A stretch of DNA of 64,000 nucleotides, taken from assembly GCF_000004825.1 (NCBI RefSeq), contig NW_008805063.1, forward strand, positions 496,857-560,856, written 5' to 3'. Below are positions 1 to 15,500 of this stretch, one piece after another. Source of the stretch: Heterostelium album PN500. Its lineage: Eukaryota; Evosea; Eumycetozoa; Acytosteliales; Acytosteliaceae. Below the pieces are notes generated by a model that was not told the origin of the DNA, searched no databases, and saw only the letters and a list, made by a program, of their open reading frames with translations. The number at the start of each line of letters is the position of its first letter. The stretch's first letter is position 1. Made by a program: the position numbers and the translations under genes.

Positions 1-81
1 GATAAAAAATTGAAAGTAGCAGATACAATTTAATATTTACACTATTATTTTTATTACCTATCTTTTTTATTTTATTTAAAG

Positions 82-550
82 TATGGTTGATAATATTCCT
101 TATTTAACAGTGAACAAAACAAATTCACCAAATCAAATATTTCCAAATGATACACCATTTATTATAATACTGTAAGTAGTAGTCATAAGATTTAATTTAA
201 AATTATGGTACTTGTACTAATATGATGAACTTAGTAATGTTGCTGTTGGTGGAAAATGGCCTGGAACACCAGACAATACAACTGTCTTTGAGAATAACTA
301 TGGTTTAGTTGATTTTGTTAGAATTTATAAAAGAACGAATGAAACATCTACAACAACAACATCAGCAACTACATCTACAACAACTACATCGTCTACAACA
401 ACAACAACTGATAGTATTACAACTGATGGTGTTACTTCATCTACATCCACTTCAGAACCCAACAATAGTTTATCAAAATTATTCTTTATTAATAATACAT
501 TGAATATATTAATAGTATTAATATTCCTAATCTTTTCTTATTATCTATAA
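82..550 (+). CDS. Glycoside hydrolase family 16 (beta-glucanase-like) protein, C-terminal part
   Basis: Only the last two exons lie in the window, at 82..171 and 235..550, with a consensus GTAAGT intron at 172..234 that keeps the frame. The joined protein reads IILNVAVGGKWPG followed by PDNTTVF and VDFVRIYKR. This is the C-terminal signature of GH16 laminarinase/beta-1,3-glucanase folds (the N-VAVGG-WPG and VDYVRVY strands). After it come about 40 Thr/Ser-rich residues, likely an O-glycosylated stalk, and a hydrophobic tail of about 17 residues ending in SYYL. That layout suggests a surface protein held by a GPI or transmembrane anchor. The catalytic ExDxxE region would lie upstream of base 1 and cannot be checked. 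Family assignment is fairly sure; substrate and anchor type are inferred. Confidence 0.75.
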
Positions 551-608
551 TAAATAATAATAAAATACTACACTATTTATTTTATATGTTTATAAATGAG
601 AGATAAGC

Positions 609-3111
609 TCATTTATTACAAAAGTTTATATAAGATATCTCGTTCTCTATCCATTGTAATTCCGATTTATGGAAATCTTTCAACGTAGTTGGTCCTTCTT
701 CTTCTTCTTCTTCCTCTTCACCCTCTTCTTTTGATTTTAATTGTTTAATTCTATCTTGTAGGTGACTTAACAAACATTGATTGGAATCGGTCTCGTGTTG
801 TGCCAGTTGATTTTCAAAGTCTAGGAGTTCAGCAGATAGAGTTGCAATCATTTTGTTATCTATATCCATTTCCTCTTGTAGTTCCGATAGTCTCTGTTTC
901 TTTTCAACCAATTGTTGTTGTTGTTGTTTTATATCATTTAATATACTGCCTGCTTCTGAGAATTTCTTTGCTATTGATTGAAAGTGTTGGCTTTTATTAG
1001 TAGCCATCTATAGATAGTATAACAAAACAATTGTTGTCTAAACATACCATCTTTTGCAATTTGTTTTGATTGTTCGAGTTGTGGAATTGTCTCTAACATT
1101 ACATTGATCGAATTCTTTAATAGCACTATATCTTTTTGTCTTGAGAGTACTGTTGTTTGTAAACTTTCGATATTTAACTTTATAGATGATGTCTTTTTAT
1201 TAATACTATAATAAAATAGTTAGTTAGTTAGTTAAGAAAGAAAGTAAGTAAGAATGTTTGATGATTGAATATATTTACTTTTCAATAGAATTATAATGAT
1301 TAATTAAATCTTTAGAAATGATATCAATCCTTTGTTGTTGTTCCTTTATGATATCAATGGTGATGTTCACTTCATTGTTGAATTGCTTATCCTGTTTCAG
1401 TAGTTCATCTAGTTCCTTGATGATCTTGAACGATTGATGATCCACAGGATTCTTCTTTGTCTCGTACTGTTGCTTCACCGAGAGTAATTCACTCTCGAGC
1501 TTGGCGACTGCTTGATCCTGTGCTTCGAGATCCTCTTTCTTCTGTTGGATTCTACTGTCTTCCTTGTGGAACCGTTGTCGTGCCAATTGAATCTTCTCAT
1601 CGACTTGCTCCACCTGCTGGTCAATAGCGAGTTGCTCCGCTTTCTTTGCTTCGAGCTGACGGAGTAGTTCATCGATTTCCACCTGTTTCTCCTGCCGCAA
1701 CACAATCAACTGCTCTTTCTCGGTGGTGAGAGGAAGTGTTGCGCGGGCAACAAGTTCACCAAGTGACTGAATACTCTTGTCCAGCAGCTCACGATCCAGT
1801 TGGATATGACTGTGTTCGCGACTTAGCAGCTCCTCACGCACCGCTATATCGTCTTGAAGATTGACGAGTTCCGACTCGACAGCCTGTTGGTAATCATCGA
1901 CAAGCTGACGATGCATCGTTTGTAGACTGGCAATGTTGTCGGTGGCCAACGACAAGTCTTGGCGGTAGCGCGATGCCATCTCATCGAGTGACTCGCCAGC
2001 ACCGACCTCTAGCAACTGCAGTGTCTTGAGCATGTCTACCTGTTGTTTCTTCAATTGCTGTACACTCTCCTTGATCTCTAGTATTCTCTGGTCAATGGAT
2101 TGTGCACGATCAAAGTCATCATTCTCCATAGCATTATCGAGTTGTTCATTCAATTCCTTCAACTCTCCAGTATTACTCATCAAGATATCATTGATTCTAC
2201 TTCTCTCCACAAACATCTTCTTACAACTATCCTTAATTGATTCAATTGAATATTTAAACATACTTTTTTTGTTATTATATTCATTGATTATATTATTATT
2301 ACTATCTATATTATTATTATTATTATTATTATCAGATTCAATTTGTTGTTGTTCTTTTATATCATTATCCACATCTATTACATTATTATCTTCATCTTGA
2401 TTACTAATACTACTAATACTACTACTATTATTTACATTATTTACATCGATTGTTACTTGTTCTTGTTCATGTTCTTCTTGTCTTTGTTCTTTTTGTTTTT
2501 CCTCTTGTTCTTCTTGTTCTTGCTCTTGATTTCTTACTGATACATCTGTATTAGTTTGTGTTGTTGGTGTTGATGTTACTACTAAACTATCTGAAGTATA
2601 TTCATTGATAGACGATGATAATGAAGATGTTGGTGACTGTTCATATTCCAATGTCGATTGTTGTTCTATATTGCTACTACTATCATTTCTATCATTATCA
2701 TTATCATCTAATAACAATCTACCAGGTCTATTAAAGTTATTCTTTATCTTTTTAATTGATCTCTTTTTCTTTACTATATAAAATTAATTAATTTGTTAAC
2801 ATATTGAAGTGACTTTATAATAAATAGAAAGAACAATAATAAATACCATCATCATTTTCAACGACATTATCTACTTGTGAACTTGTTTGTTGATTATCAA
2901 CATTATCACTATTACTATTACTATTACTTTTATCGTTACTCTTTGGTTTGAAATTTAAAGATTGAAAAAGGTTATTTGATTGTTGTTCTTGTTGCTGTTG
3001 TTGTTTTGGTGAATTTATTGTTGTTGTTGGTGAAGCTTCTGTTGTTGTTGTTGTTGTTGGTGAATTTGGTTTCTTTTTAAAGAATAAACCTTCTAAATTA
3101 AAAGATGCCAT
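609..3111 (-). CDS. Large coiled-coil protein with a UVR-like segment, unknown function
   Basis: Four exons join in frame on the minus strand: 3111..2847, 2773..1279, 1205..1048 and 970..609, giving 759 residues. The last junction uses the acceptor CAATCAATAG at 971; the nearer CTATCTATAG acceptor would give a stop. The N-terminus (MASFNLEGLFFKKKP) is followed by Thr-, Gln-, Ser/Asn- and Glu/Gln-rich low complexity to about residue 255. Then comes a nearly continuous heptad-rich coiled coil. Residues about 295-325 (ELNEQLDNAMENDDFDRAQS) resemble a UVR motif, the short helical hairpin of UvrB/UvrC and Clp partners. The C-terminal region carries a run of eight Glu and ends INFCNK. I do not recognise an orthologue. 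It may be a cytoskeletal or vesicle scaffold, but nothing in the sequence proves this. The 3' exon could also be read as a separate short gene starting at 1007. Confidence 0.65.
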
Positions 3112-3324
3112 ACTAATAATTGTGTGTATATTGCAATATGAATAAATAAAATGTTACAAATAATTAACTTATTAAAACAAAGATTTAAAAAAAAAAATGA
3201 ATCATAATTTATTTTTATTTTTCGTTTCTTTCTGATTCTGCACCAAATCAAGATAATTCACACAATTGACTCAAAATAAATAATAATTTAAAGAATATTT
3301 ATATTTATTACAAATTACATATTA

Positions 3325-5253
<1,929 letters not shown>

Positions 5254-7035
5254 ATGATAAATAATAATAATAATAAAGACATTGGTAGTAAATATAAATA
5301 TAATAACAACAGCAACAGCAACAATAACAATCATAATAGTAGTAAAAGAAATGATATAGATTGGGATGATTTAATAGAACATTTCGATGTGCTTGGTGAT
5401 GATCAACATTGTCATCAGGCATGTCAATCGATATTGAATGTTATTCAGATATTGGATAGTGAGACAATACCTAATTTCATGGTATGTTGAAGAATGAATT
5501 ATTAGCATAAAATTGTTGCTACTATTCCCAAAAAAAAAAAAAACTAAACTAAACTAATCGAATAAAACATAGAAATATTTTCTAGATAATATTCGTATTG
5601 ACTCATTGAATTTGTTGGCCAGAAAGGAAGTCGTCAGATTGATAGGATTCCTAGTGAGTTTACATAAACTAAATGTAATAGATTATCAACGTGACATGGT
5701 AACTGTCATCTTTAAAGTGGTGTTTGATAATCTTGCTGGTACTTCTGATGTCTCTTATGAATCTATTGGTATAATGGTTAAATATCTAATAACATCGTCA
5801 TCATCATCATCATCATCCTCTTATTCTTCACCAACTTTAAATAGTAGTAATAACAATAACAAAAACAAAAACAAATAATAATAATAATAATAATAATAGC
5901 AATTTGATATTGGACTTATATATATTACCGTGTTTAAAAACATTGTTTGATAGTCAAACACAGCGATCTCAACAAACGATAGTAGCTAATATAATTGTTG
6001 CCATCATTGAGAATGTCAATGGCAGTGTGTTTAGAGCACATAGTTTTACTGTAACCGGCCATCTAATGAGATTTCTCGAGTGTCAGAGGTGTCAGTGTCA
6101 TGCACAGGTTGTACAGGCATTGGCAGCTATGATTGTCTATCACAACACTGGTGGAGCAGCAGCAGCGTCATCTAGTAGTTTCGACGACGTACTATCTTCA
6201 CTTGCCGATATTGGCTGTCGCTACTTAGCATCGCCCGACTGGCTACTGAGAAAGGCATCGTGTGAACTACTCTCGGCACTGGCAACACGCATCTCCAAGG
6301 AGAAGGTGATCGCCTACCAACAACAATGTCTCAACGCGCTCGAACAATGTAAATACGATAAGATTAAGAGTGTTAGAGATTTAGCAATTACCAATATTTC
6401 ACTTTATAAATCGATAGTAATAACAACAAATTCATCATCACCAACTAATTTATCACCAATTTTAACATCTTCATCTTCAACACCATCTTCAGCACCAACT
6501 TTATCTTCAACGACACCAACTCCAACAACACCAAACAAAATAGCATTGCATCAAAATCAATATATACCTTCACCATTAAAGAAAGCTAGTTCATTACCAA
6601 CTACACCGAATTTAAACAAACAAACAACAACAGCATCGACACCAACATCAACAACATCGATATCTACACCAAAGATATCATCATCATCATCTTCTTCTTC
6701 TTCTTCAACAACATCAACAACATTGACACCAAATATTTTTAAAGAATAATAAGATGAATAATAGTAATCATAGTAATTCATATTCACAACAACCTATAAA
6801 GTCAACAGCTTTGTTAAGTTCTACACCACCACCTTCACCATCAAAAGAAACTATCACAACTACAACCACTACAATTACAAAAGACGACACTACAGTTAAG
6901 CTTTTGAATCATTTGATGAGTTCAATGAATCTATTCATGGAGGAAACAAGAGCATCTATCAATTTGATAAATAATCGATTATCTTATTTAGAGACATCAG
7001 TATCATCATTACAACAACAGTTTTTAAATAAGTAA
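5254..7035 (+). CDS. TORTIFOLIA1/SPIRAL2-like HEAT-repeat (TOG) microtubule-associated protein, two frame breaks
   Basis: Exon 1 is 5254..5481 and exon 2 starts at 5573 after the acceptor ACATAG, joining NFM to KYFLDNIRIDSL in phase. HEAT helices follow (ARKEVVRLIGFLVSLHK, then LPCLKTLFDSQTQ), ending in the block DWLLRKASCELLSAL and ALEQCKYDKIKSVRD. This closely matches the TORTIFOLIA1-like repeat pattern (WATRKAAADAL and LESCRFDKVKPVRD). After a Ser/Thr/Pro-rich linker, a C-terminal coiled coil (LLNHLMSSMNLFMEETRAS onward, about 6898-7030) resembles the short helical tail of the same family. Proteins of this family bind and stabilise microtubules. The frame breaks twice by +1: in an AAC/AAT tract around 5850-5900, and near a T5 run at 6736-6740. 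Correcting both gives about 562 residues. No intron in consistent phase explains the first break. If the second break is real, the protein ends at 6749. Confidence 0.65.
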
Positions 7036-7186
7036 GTTTAAATATTTTATTTGTTTTTTTTTTTTGTTATTGGAAATAGTTATTAATATTATTTTTTTTT
7101 TTTTTGTTTTAAATATATATAGTAATTAAAAAAAGAAAGGGGGAGTTACATTATTATTATAAACATATATATAGGATGATGTGATT

Positions 7187-9148
7187 CTACATTGATTTCC
7201 ATGGTACTACTTCATTGTTATATGAATAGTTTTCAAATTCTTTCATTGTTCTGTCAAAGTAGTCGTCGGAAGTCGACACACCCATGTGCATGAAATCGTG
7301 GTACCAAGACTTCATACCGTGGTATGTGATGGTCTTGAGAGTGTGACCCATCATCCATTGGAAGTCTTTGTTGAGCATCATCTTTGCCCAGCCAAAGGTA
7401 CGTGTCATCAGCTTGATCATGCAGAGCATCTGGTAGAAGTGCGACCAGCACAAGTACTTTGGGAGGTTCAGACGTTTGTGTCCAAACATACAGACGGTGA
7501 TTGCCTTGTCGTAGTCCCACGACGAAGTTGGACACCAACGACCGAGTAGCTGTCCTCCACGATGATTATCCATGAATCCTACATTCAGTCCTTGCTCGTT
7601 GATGTAGTCCATGACGCCAAGCATACGATCGCGGAATTCAATCAGTCGGTAGTTGTTCTCAGCAAACTCTGTGGCGAACACCGGACACAAATGGTACTTT
7701 CCGAGGTAGGCAGGCAGTAGGATTCCAAAGTATCCAAGCGATTCGACGTACACTCGCCACGACATGATCGATGCGTTACCCAAGTGGTCGGAGTGGCTCT
7801 TGATCAAGTGATTGTTGGTTTGTGTGATGGCTCTGATGAATTTGTCGAATGCAACCTGACGAACTTTGGTGGCTTCGGAATTGCCTGCCAAACGATGCTT
7901 GGTCAGTTCGGTGAGACACTCACACTCCATTGCAATCATAACCATACCGGTCGAGTAGAACGGATCAAAGATGGCAGCGGCATCACCCAAGACAGCCCAA
8001 TTATCCTCGGAAAAGAATGTTTTCGAAGTGTGAGCTAATCTTGGCCATCTATGGAAATCAACAACCTCACCACTCTTTATAATATTATAGAGAATCTTTT
8101 GATTGTTTTCCAAAAATGACATAAATTTCTCCATTCTTCAAATTAAGCAATTTTAATATTAATATTATTATAAATATATATTGTTTTAAAATAATTATAA
8201 TTTTACTTACGAATTAAATTCACTTGGTTCATATTTATCACGATGATATGATACACCAATGGAAAAATCATGGGAACCTCTTTCAATGGGGATCATCCAA
8301 ATCCAATATCCTGGACCGAAGAAATGGTTGGTTGCATAGTACCAACTTGCAGTGACACTAGGATCGTTGAATTCAAACAGCGATTTGTCAGTGTTTTTAA
8401 CACGCAGCCAGGTCGAAGCATTCTGAAGACCAAATAGATACTTTGGATCCTTGAGAACATTGTCAGTTCTGGTACCAATGATAAAGTTACGACCACTGGC
8501 ATCGGCAATGTAGTCGGTGGTGATGGTGATACGCTCAAGTGGCTTCTGGTCTTCGAATCGATCCTCCTCAGAGAGCATCTGGATATCGATTGTTTTGATA
8601 GAGTCACCTTTACCAATGTCCACCTCCTTGACACGTCCATGATAGTAGACCACACCTTGCTTCTGAACCATCTGAATCAAGTCCTTCTCGATCTTTGATC
8701 GATTCAATTGGAATGCCTGAATATCTGGATTCTTGATGGCCCATGTCGAGTAGTAGTCAGACATGGAGTCGGTTTTCTTATTGTCCTTTGGCCAATGGAA
8801 TTGCAAAGAAAATTTCGGTGGTTGATTCTCGATCAGATAGTCTTGTAGTTCCAACTCTTTGGCAAAGAACATTCCACTGATTTCCACAGTAGATTCACCC
8901 ACCTTGTAATCTTCGGCCAAGTTATTTCTCAAAGTACTTCTTGGATCGATGATGGCAACACGCTTATCACGAAGTTCTGGAATTTTCAAGAGTAAATGAC
9001 GTGCTGCCGACAGACCAGCTATACCACCTCCAATAACTACCACATCGTAATGTTTATTTGGTGGTGCTGCTGTTGCCGACATGTTTTTGTTGGTTGCCCT
9101 GAATGAGGAACCATTCATTCCAATGGAAAAATCATCTAATGCTTCCAT
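7187..9148 (-). CDS. Flavin-dependent (tryptophan-halogenase-type) halogenase, ChlA-like
   Basis: Two exons, 9148..8211 and 8135..7187, join in phase (EFN-S-MEKF) to give 628 residues. The N-terminal Rossmann motif VVVIGGGIAGLSAA (G40-G45) binds FAD. YKVGEST (81-87) and a lysine in PPKFSLQFHW (K112) match the region that carries the catalytic lysine in PrnA/RebH-type enzymes. WIWMIP at 282-287 is the WxWxIP halogenase signature that blocks monooxygenase activity. VLGDAAAIFDPFYSTG in exon 2 is the second FAD motif. Such enzymes use reduced flavin, oxygen and chloride to chlorinate aromatic rings. In D. discoideum the flavin halogenase ChlA chlorinates the polyketide precursor of DIF-1. The gene points away from the Steely PKS that starts at 12596, with no recognised gene between them, so a role in halogenating that polyketide is a reasonable inference. 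Orthology to chlA itself was not tested. Confidence 0.88.
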
Positions 9149-12100
9149 TTTCTGAAGAATTCCAATATCTAAATATTAAAACTAATTCTTTCAAAAACCA
9201 GTTCTTTTGAGATAGGTAAAGAATATTGGAGGAAAAATAAAATGAAAAAATAATATTAATATAAAATCAAATTTATACAAATAACTAATTACAACAAGGA
9301 AATTTAAAAAAATATAATAATTGAAACTTATATCTTCAAGATCAATTAATTTAAAAGATATGAATAAGTTTAAAGATATTTTTATATATTTCCCAAATTA
9401 TCCATTGTATCCGATGAGAATTTTAAAAAAATTTGATAAAATTATAAAGATACAATGGGGTGGTTATGAATATCAAAATATGTTTGTTATTTTTGTTTTT
9501 AGTTACATCATTAATGTGATAAATTACTTTTTATGTAATTAAAGTGGGGGGTGTGTTGAGGGTATTGGGCTTAAAAAAAAATATATATTCCACTTACAAT
9601 GATGAGTAATTTATAAATAAAATTTATGTAATTGATCGAAGTATCCTTTTAATTATAAAGAGACAATAGAAAATACGTTTTTACAATAATAAATATAATT
9701 ATATATATAAATAAAATTTTATTTAAAGTTTGTAACTTTATTTGTTTAAAATAATACAAGTTGTAATGTTTGTTTGCTGTAGTCCAATACGAAATGATCC
9801 TATTTATAATGTTCTTCTGTGTCTTCCAGCTCAAATAATTATCTTTGAATTTTTATTTGAAAACGTAAAGTGTTAATTTAAACGACCACTTTTCAGAGTG
9901 GTTGATGGTTTTTTATTATCAAAAATAGATTTAGAGACAGATCTTATAAACAAGTTCAACAAAAATTCATTGATGCTCTATTGGTTGGATGGATCTATTT
10001 CTTATTACTTATATAATTTTATTTAAAAGTTGCACCAATGAGATTATGAATTTCATATTAAGGAGCAGCTGCATAAACATTTTTAAATTGATTTGTTTTG
10101 TTGTGGCTGATTCAATGACTATCCATTTCACTGATGCTTCCAATGTTTTGAGTTTTGAAGATAAATTGTACTTTTGGAAAACCACCTTTCTTGTTGTTTT
10201 TATTTTTATTTGTTAATGTAGTACATCAAGGAAACTGATAATTTAACAAGTTTGTTTAAAATTGGAAGAATTATACAAATGTTCAAAATTAAAATAGAAA
10301 AACCTCCATCTTTTTATTATTTTTAATAACAACAGTCGATTGAAATGAATCGACAATCATCAGTCCAAATTCTAAAAATATTTTTAACAGATAATATGAA
10401 GTGGTTGATTTTTAGAGTGTAAAAAAACACATATTAATTAATAAATAAAAAAAATTGTTTTTGAAAATTTGAATAGGTGTTTTTTTTGCTGCACCCAATC
10501 ATTTTTCGATTTAATTTGAAATCTGAGTGGTGATTCTGTATTAAAATCTTTTTTGTACTATGCAGAATGATATTTCATTACCTTTATTTATAAATTTATA
10601 AATAAAAATTAAATCGTTGAAAAATAAAAATCACTAGTCTGGGAATACATTCATTCATTTATTTATTTAAATAGGAAAAAAGAACTTATTTGGTTCTGTG
10701 TAGGTGCAAATGGGGTCTTGAACTATCAATGTATACTTTAACATATGAAAAGTCATTTTATTAAAGTATTTTATGCAAGGCAATGTGCAGTGTGATACAA
10801 TAAAAAAAAATAAAAAAAAGAGGTTATATAAAAAAAAATAAAAAAAAACAATGTTAATTAATTCTCAATTAATTAATGTGGACTATAATTAATAATGAGG
10901 GAAGTTAAGTTGTAGTGATTTAAAAAAAAAATTAAAAATGTGGGTGATCTTTATCAACCTTTTCTAATCCAAACTACTACTACTTTTCTTAAAATTATTC
11001 ACCTCAACTTTATTGGAAAAACAACAACTTTTTAGACTTGTAGAACGATGTGAGGAGGGTCTAAATGATTTTCAGATGTAGAAAACACCAACTATTTTTA
11101 AATCGATAAATTTCACGGTCTTGGAATCGATTCAACCTTACAGACTTTGAATTTGATTTTCAAAGATTTTTATATTCCAGAGTGTTTCATCAATTACAGA
11201 ATATCCTAAATGGACTATCCGGTCTATTAATTGATGTATCATTATGAGAAAACCTACTTTACCATAGACCCTACTTTTTAGAAATGGATCATTCTATTGG
11301 TTTACAACCACTACTGGACTTAACAACAAATGATTTTATTTGTTTTGAAATTCTATAGTGTTTGCTAAACTCTATTTATATAGAAGGTTTGAAGTTGAAT
11401 ATTATTCAAATATTATTAACTTATTAAAATTACTATACTTGTATATTCTTATTATTATTCTTTGTAGATATAATTATTGCCACCTACTCTCTTTAATTAG
11501 TTTGTCTGTCGTATTTCTAAATTATATCCTAATCAACAATCTTTCAAGTATTCTCTATTTATCACAATCTATAGATAAATACTCTAATTATATTATCAAT
11601 ACCCAATATAAAATTACTTATTCTATACCATACCTTCAAAATATAACATCATATCTTGAAATTTGTTCGATAATCTTATTGTCAAAGAATAAATTCTATT
11701 TGTATCTTCCTAGATCTTTATTATTAAAAAATATATATAATAAAAAACAAATAAAAATAACTATTCGTTTTTAAATACAAAAGTGTTGAATCATACCACA
11801 ATATAATAAATCAATAAAAACCCATGTATGTATAAACCTAAAAAAATCTAAAGATCATTTTTTTATCACAATGTATACGTATAAATTTTATTTATTTATC
11901 AACCAACCACATGTTCTCAATATATGATTATTATTTTAAAAGTGAACGATTTTTGACGATAACATATTTTCTTTGGATTCCACTGTAATATTTTAAATAT
12001 CAACTCTTAAATCGACCCATTACCACCAAAAGAAAGATAACCCTAATTAGATCCACAAGACACCCCACAATTATTCCCATATATATTTATTTATGCTTTC

Positions 12101-12595
12101 TACCATTTCAAGGAAGTTATACTTTTTCCAGTTTTCACTTATTTACCTCGTTACATCCAAAGTAATGTGTGAGAGGATTTGAGTTGGAATTTGGAAAAGT
12201 GGTTTCTATCTGTCTCTATAAATCTGATATAATTGTACATGTGTCTGTGTGTGTGAGTTATTTATAAATACAATAAAATAACAAGTTAAAAGTTACTATA
12301 TAAATATGGATTTCTATACTAGTCATATAATCTCTGATCTGTTCATTGTTTAACTTTAGAATCTCTCTATTATTAATTAAAGTTATCTTTATAAATAGAT
12401 TATTTAATACATAAATATTTTCTTGTTTATTTAACAAATAATTTTTCGTTTTCTCATTGTTGTTGTGTTTCCATATAAATATAACTTTAGAATTAATAGA
12501 ACACTCTTATTACAGCTTACCTATATTTATTAACTTGATTTTTTTTTTTTCAACAAAGAATTCATTCTTTAAAACAAAAAAAACACATTAAAAAA
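9149..12595. other. Long intergenic region between halogenase and Steely PKS
   Basis: About 3.4 kb of AT-rich DNA, with some less AT-rich patches near 9880-10320 and 10970-11340 that carry only broken frames. A 138-codon frame at 11358-11774 is very rich in Leu/Ile/Tyr/Ser and has no recognisable domain, so I do not call it. Short hairpins occur, for example GTCGATT/AATCGAC near 10335-10355. The last 300 bp upstream of the PKS hold T-rich stretches and an A-rich leader. It must contain both promoters of the divergent pair and may hold remnants of a decayed gene. Confidence 0.3.
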
Positions 12596-15500
12596 ATGTC
12601 AAGAAAAGAAGCTATCGCTATTGTTGGAGTTGGTTGTAAATTACCAGGAAGCATTTCAAACATCGATCAATTCTGGAGCGTAGTTGCCAATGGTACCGAT
12701 TGCCTTACAAAGATCCCAGCTGACCGTTGGGATGCAGATACCATTGCCTCAAAGGAATTTAAATTAAACAACAGAATTGGAGGATTTTTAGACAACATTG
12801 ACCAATTTGATCCACAATTCTTTGGAATGTCACCAAAGGAGGCAGCCCAAATAGATCCACAACAAAGACTTGTATTACAAGTAAGTAAAAAAAAACAATT
12901 TAATAATTTTTGTCAATACTTCTCTTACTAATGAATTCAATAATATAGGTTGCAATGGAGGCATTAGAAGATGCCAATATGTCATTCAAACAAATCAAAG
13001 GAACAAATGCTGGTGTTTTCATTGGATCGAGTTCGAATGATTATCAGAGAACAATGAGCATGGGTGAAATCAACCAATTCACCACCCAAGGTACCAATTC
13101 ATCGTTTTTATCCAATCGTCTATCCTACTTTTTGGATATTTCAGGTCCAAGTTTAACTGTAAACACTGCATGCTCTTCATCGTTGGTTGCAATCCATCTC
13201 GGTGCACAAAGTATTTGGAGAGATGAATGCAGAGTTGCTATTGTTGGTGGTGTCAATATCATTGCCAATCAAATCCAATCATTGGACTATGGTGAAGCTG
13301 GTCTTCTCAACACCGAAGTAAATGGTCGTTGCTACAGTTTCGACGATCGTGCCAGTGGTTACGTCAGAGCAGAGGGTGCTGGAATTTTAATCTTGAAAAA
13401 TCTTTCGGATGCCATCAAAGATCGTGATGAAATTCATTCCATTATCCTAAATACTGGAACCAATCAAGTAAGTTAAAAGAAATATAAATTATTAATATTA
13501 TTACATAATATTAATACTCAAATTTGTTTTTTTTAAATAATTCTATAGAATGGACAAACACCACAAGGTATAACTTCACCATACGCAGCATTACAAGAAT
13601 CACTTTTGAATAATTTGATGGAAGGAGCAAATGTTGTTCCAAGTGAAATCGGTTATTTTGAGTGTCATGGTACAGGAACTCAAATGGGTGATGCCAATGA
13701 AACAGAAGCCATCGGTAAGAGTATTGGTATGAAGCGTGAATCGCCACTCCCAGTTGGAAGTGTAAAGAGTAACATCGGTCATTTGGAGGGTGCCTCTGGA
13801 GTGTGTGGATTGATCAAGACCATCGCTTGTATCAAAAACAAAATGATTGCACCAATCTGTCCAGCAGGATTCGAAAAGTTGAATCCAAAGCTTGAATTTG
13901 AACAGTTGAATCTCAATGTACCAACTGCTCTTACCGAATGGAACGACGAACAACGTTTGGCAGTCGTAAATTCATTTGGTGTAGGTGGTTCCAATGCCAG
14001 TATTCTCTTGGCAAACTACCGTCATTGTCTAAAGAACTCCAGTGACTCTGTCGAATCCAACGGTTCACAAGAGGAATCTGGAATTTCACACATGGAAGTA
14101 TTCAGTGTATCCGTTAACTCCAACGATAAGGAACACTTGAAGCAACGTGTTCAAGACATGATTGACTATCTCAATGCCAATGGTGAACAGACCGTTCTCA
14201 AGGATATCTGTTACACCTCCAATGTCCGTACCAATCAATTGTCCAATCGTGTATCGTTCATGATTGAATCGGTCGAAGATCTCAAAGATAAACTTCAACA
14301 GTTCCTCAGTGTTGAAGAGGATGATCTTCCATCGACTGTCTTCATGAAGGACAGCAGCAGTGCTGAGACATTTGGAACCAAGAAGTTGGCATTTGTCTGC
14401 TCGGGTCAAGGTCAACAATGGATCTCCATGGGAAAGGAGTTGTTTGACAGTTCACCAATTTTCCGTGCTGAATTTATGAAGTGTTCCAGCTTGTTCCAAG
14501 CACTCTCTGGCTGGTCGATCATTGACAAGGTATTCGACTCGCGAAACACCGAAGCCATTCACGACACATGGTTGGCTCAACCAGCTATCTTTGCCACTCA
14601 AGTTGGTATTTGCGCTGTTTTGAAATCGGCTGGTGTTGTCCCTGCATCGGTCATTGGACATTCACTTGGTGAAGTCGTTGCCGCTTACCTCGCTGGAATC
14701 CTCTCCATCGAAGATGCCACCAAGTTGATGTGGGTACGTAGTCATCTCCAAAACAAAACAACTGGTACCGGAAAGATGTGTATTGCCGTCGTCTCAAAGG
14801 AAGACATTCTTGCTGTTGCCGAGAGATACTCTTACACCAACAAGATCTCCATTGCCGGAAACAACTCGACCAAGTGTGTCGGTATCTCAGGAAGCAGTGC
14901 ATCCATGGATGCATTCATGAATATCATGAAGAACGAGCACATTGCCTACAAACCAATTCGTATCAACGCTGGATTCCACAGCTATCTTATGGACTCTATC
15001 AAGGATGAGTTCTATTCACTGTTCCCAAAGATCGAGCATCGTGCTCCTCAAATTCCATTCTACTCAACCACCAATGGAAAGTTGATCGATGCATCCAACT
15101 ACAATTTGTTGGGAGTTGACTACTGGTGGTCAAACATCCGTGAGACCGTAATGTTCAAGGAGGCATTGGGAGAGTTGGTATCAAATGAGCAATTCGATGG
15201 ATTCGTTGAGATTTCATCGCACCCAATCATCTCATTCTTTGTCAATCATATGATCCGTGAGAGATCCACCAACCATTTCATTGTTCCAACAATGTCACGT
15301 GATTCCTCCAACTTTGACACCTTGATGACCCTGTTCTCAAAACTCAGTGTCAATGGCTATGAAATTTCATGGGATGCTATCTACCTCCCACGTCGCCACA
15401 TGGCTATCAAGTTGCCAGGTCGTCGTTGGAACATGGATTCCTACTGGGTAGAATCCACACAAGCCAAAGTCGATCGTATCGATCTCCCTAAGAGCGCTTC

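Noticed and set aside
989-1007. ATG at 1007 as start of a separate gene (MATNKSQHF)
   Set aside because: An intron at 971..1047 joins the downstream coiled coil in frame to the upstream exons, and total codon count is then exact. Kept only as an alternative.
9321-9542. 73-codon frame with hydrophobic end
   Set aside because: Short, AT-driven composition, no recognisable similarity and isolated in a spacer.
9917-10016. Stretch reading IKNRFRDRSYKQVQQKF onward, possible gene relic
   Set aside because: Only about 33 codons, stopped on both sides, and no family recognised; not enough for a pseudogene call.
11358-11774. 138-codon open frame in the halogenase-PKS spacer
   Set aside because: Leu/Ile/Tyr/Ser-heavy translation typical of AT-rich random DNA, no domain, and no supporting splice or start context.
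13511-13994. Minus-strand frames inside the PKS exons
   Set aside because: Shadows of a long, motif-verified plus-strand coding region.
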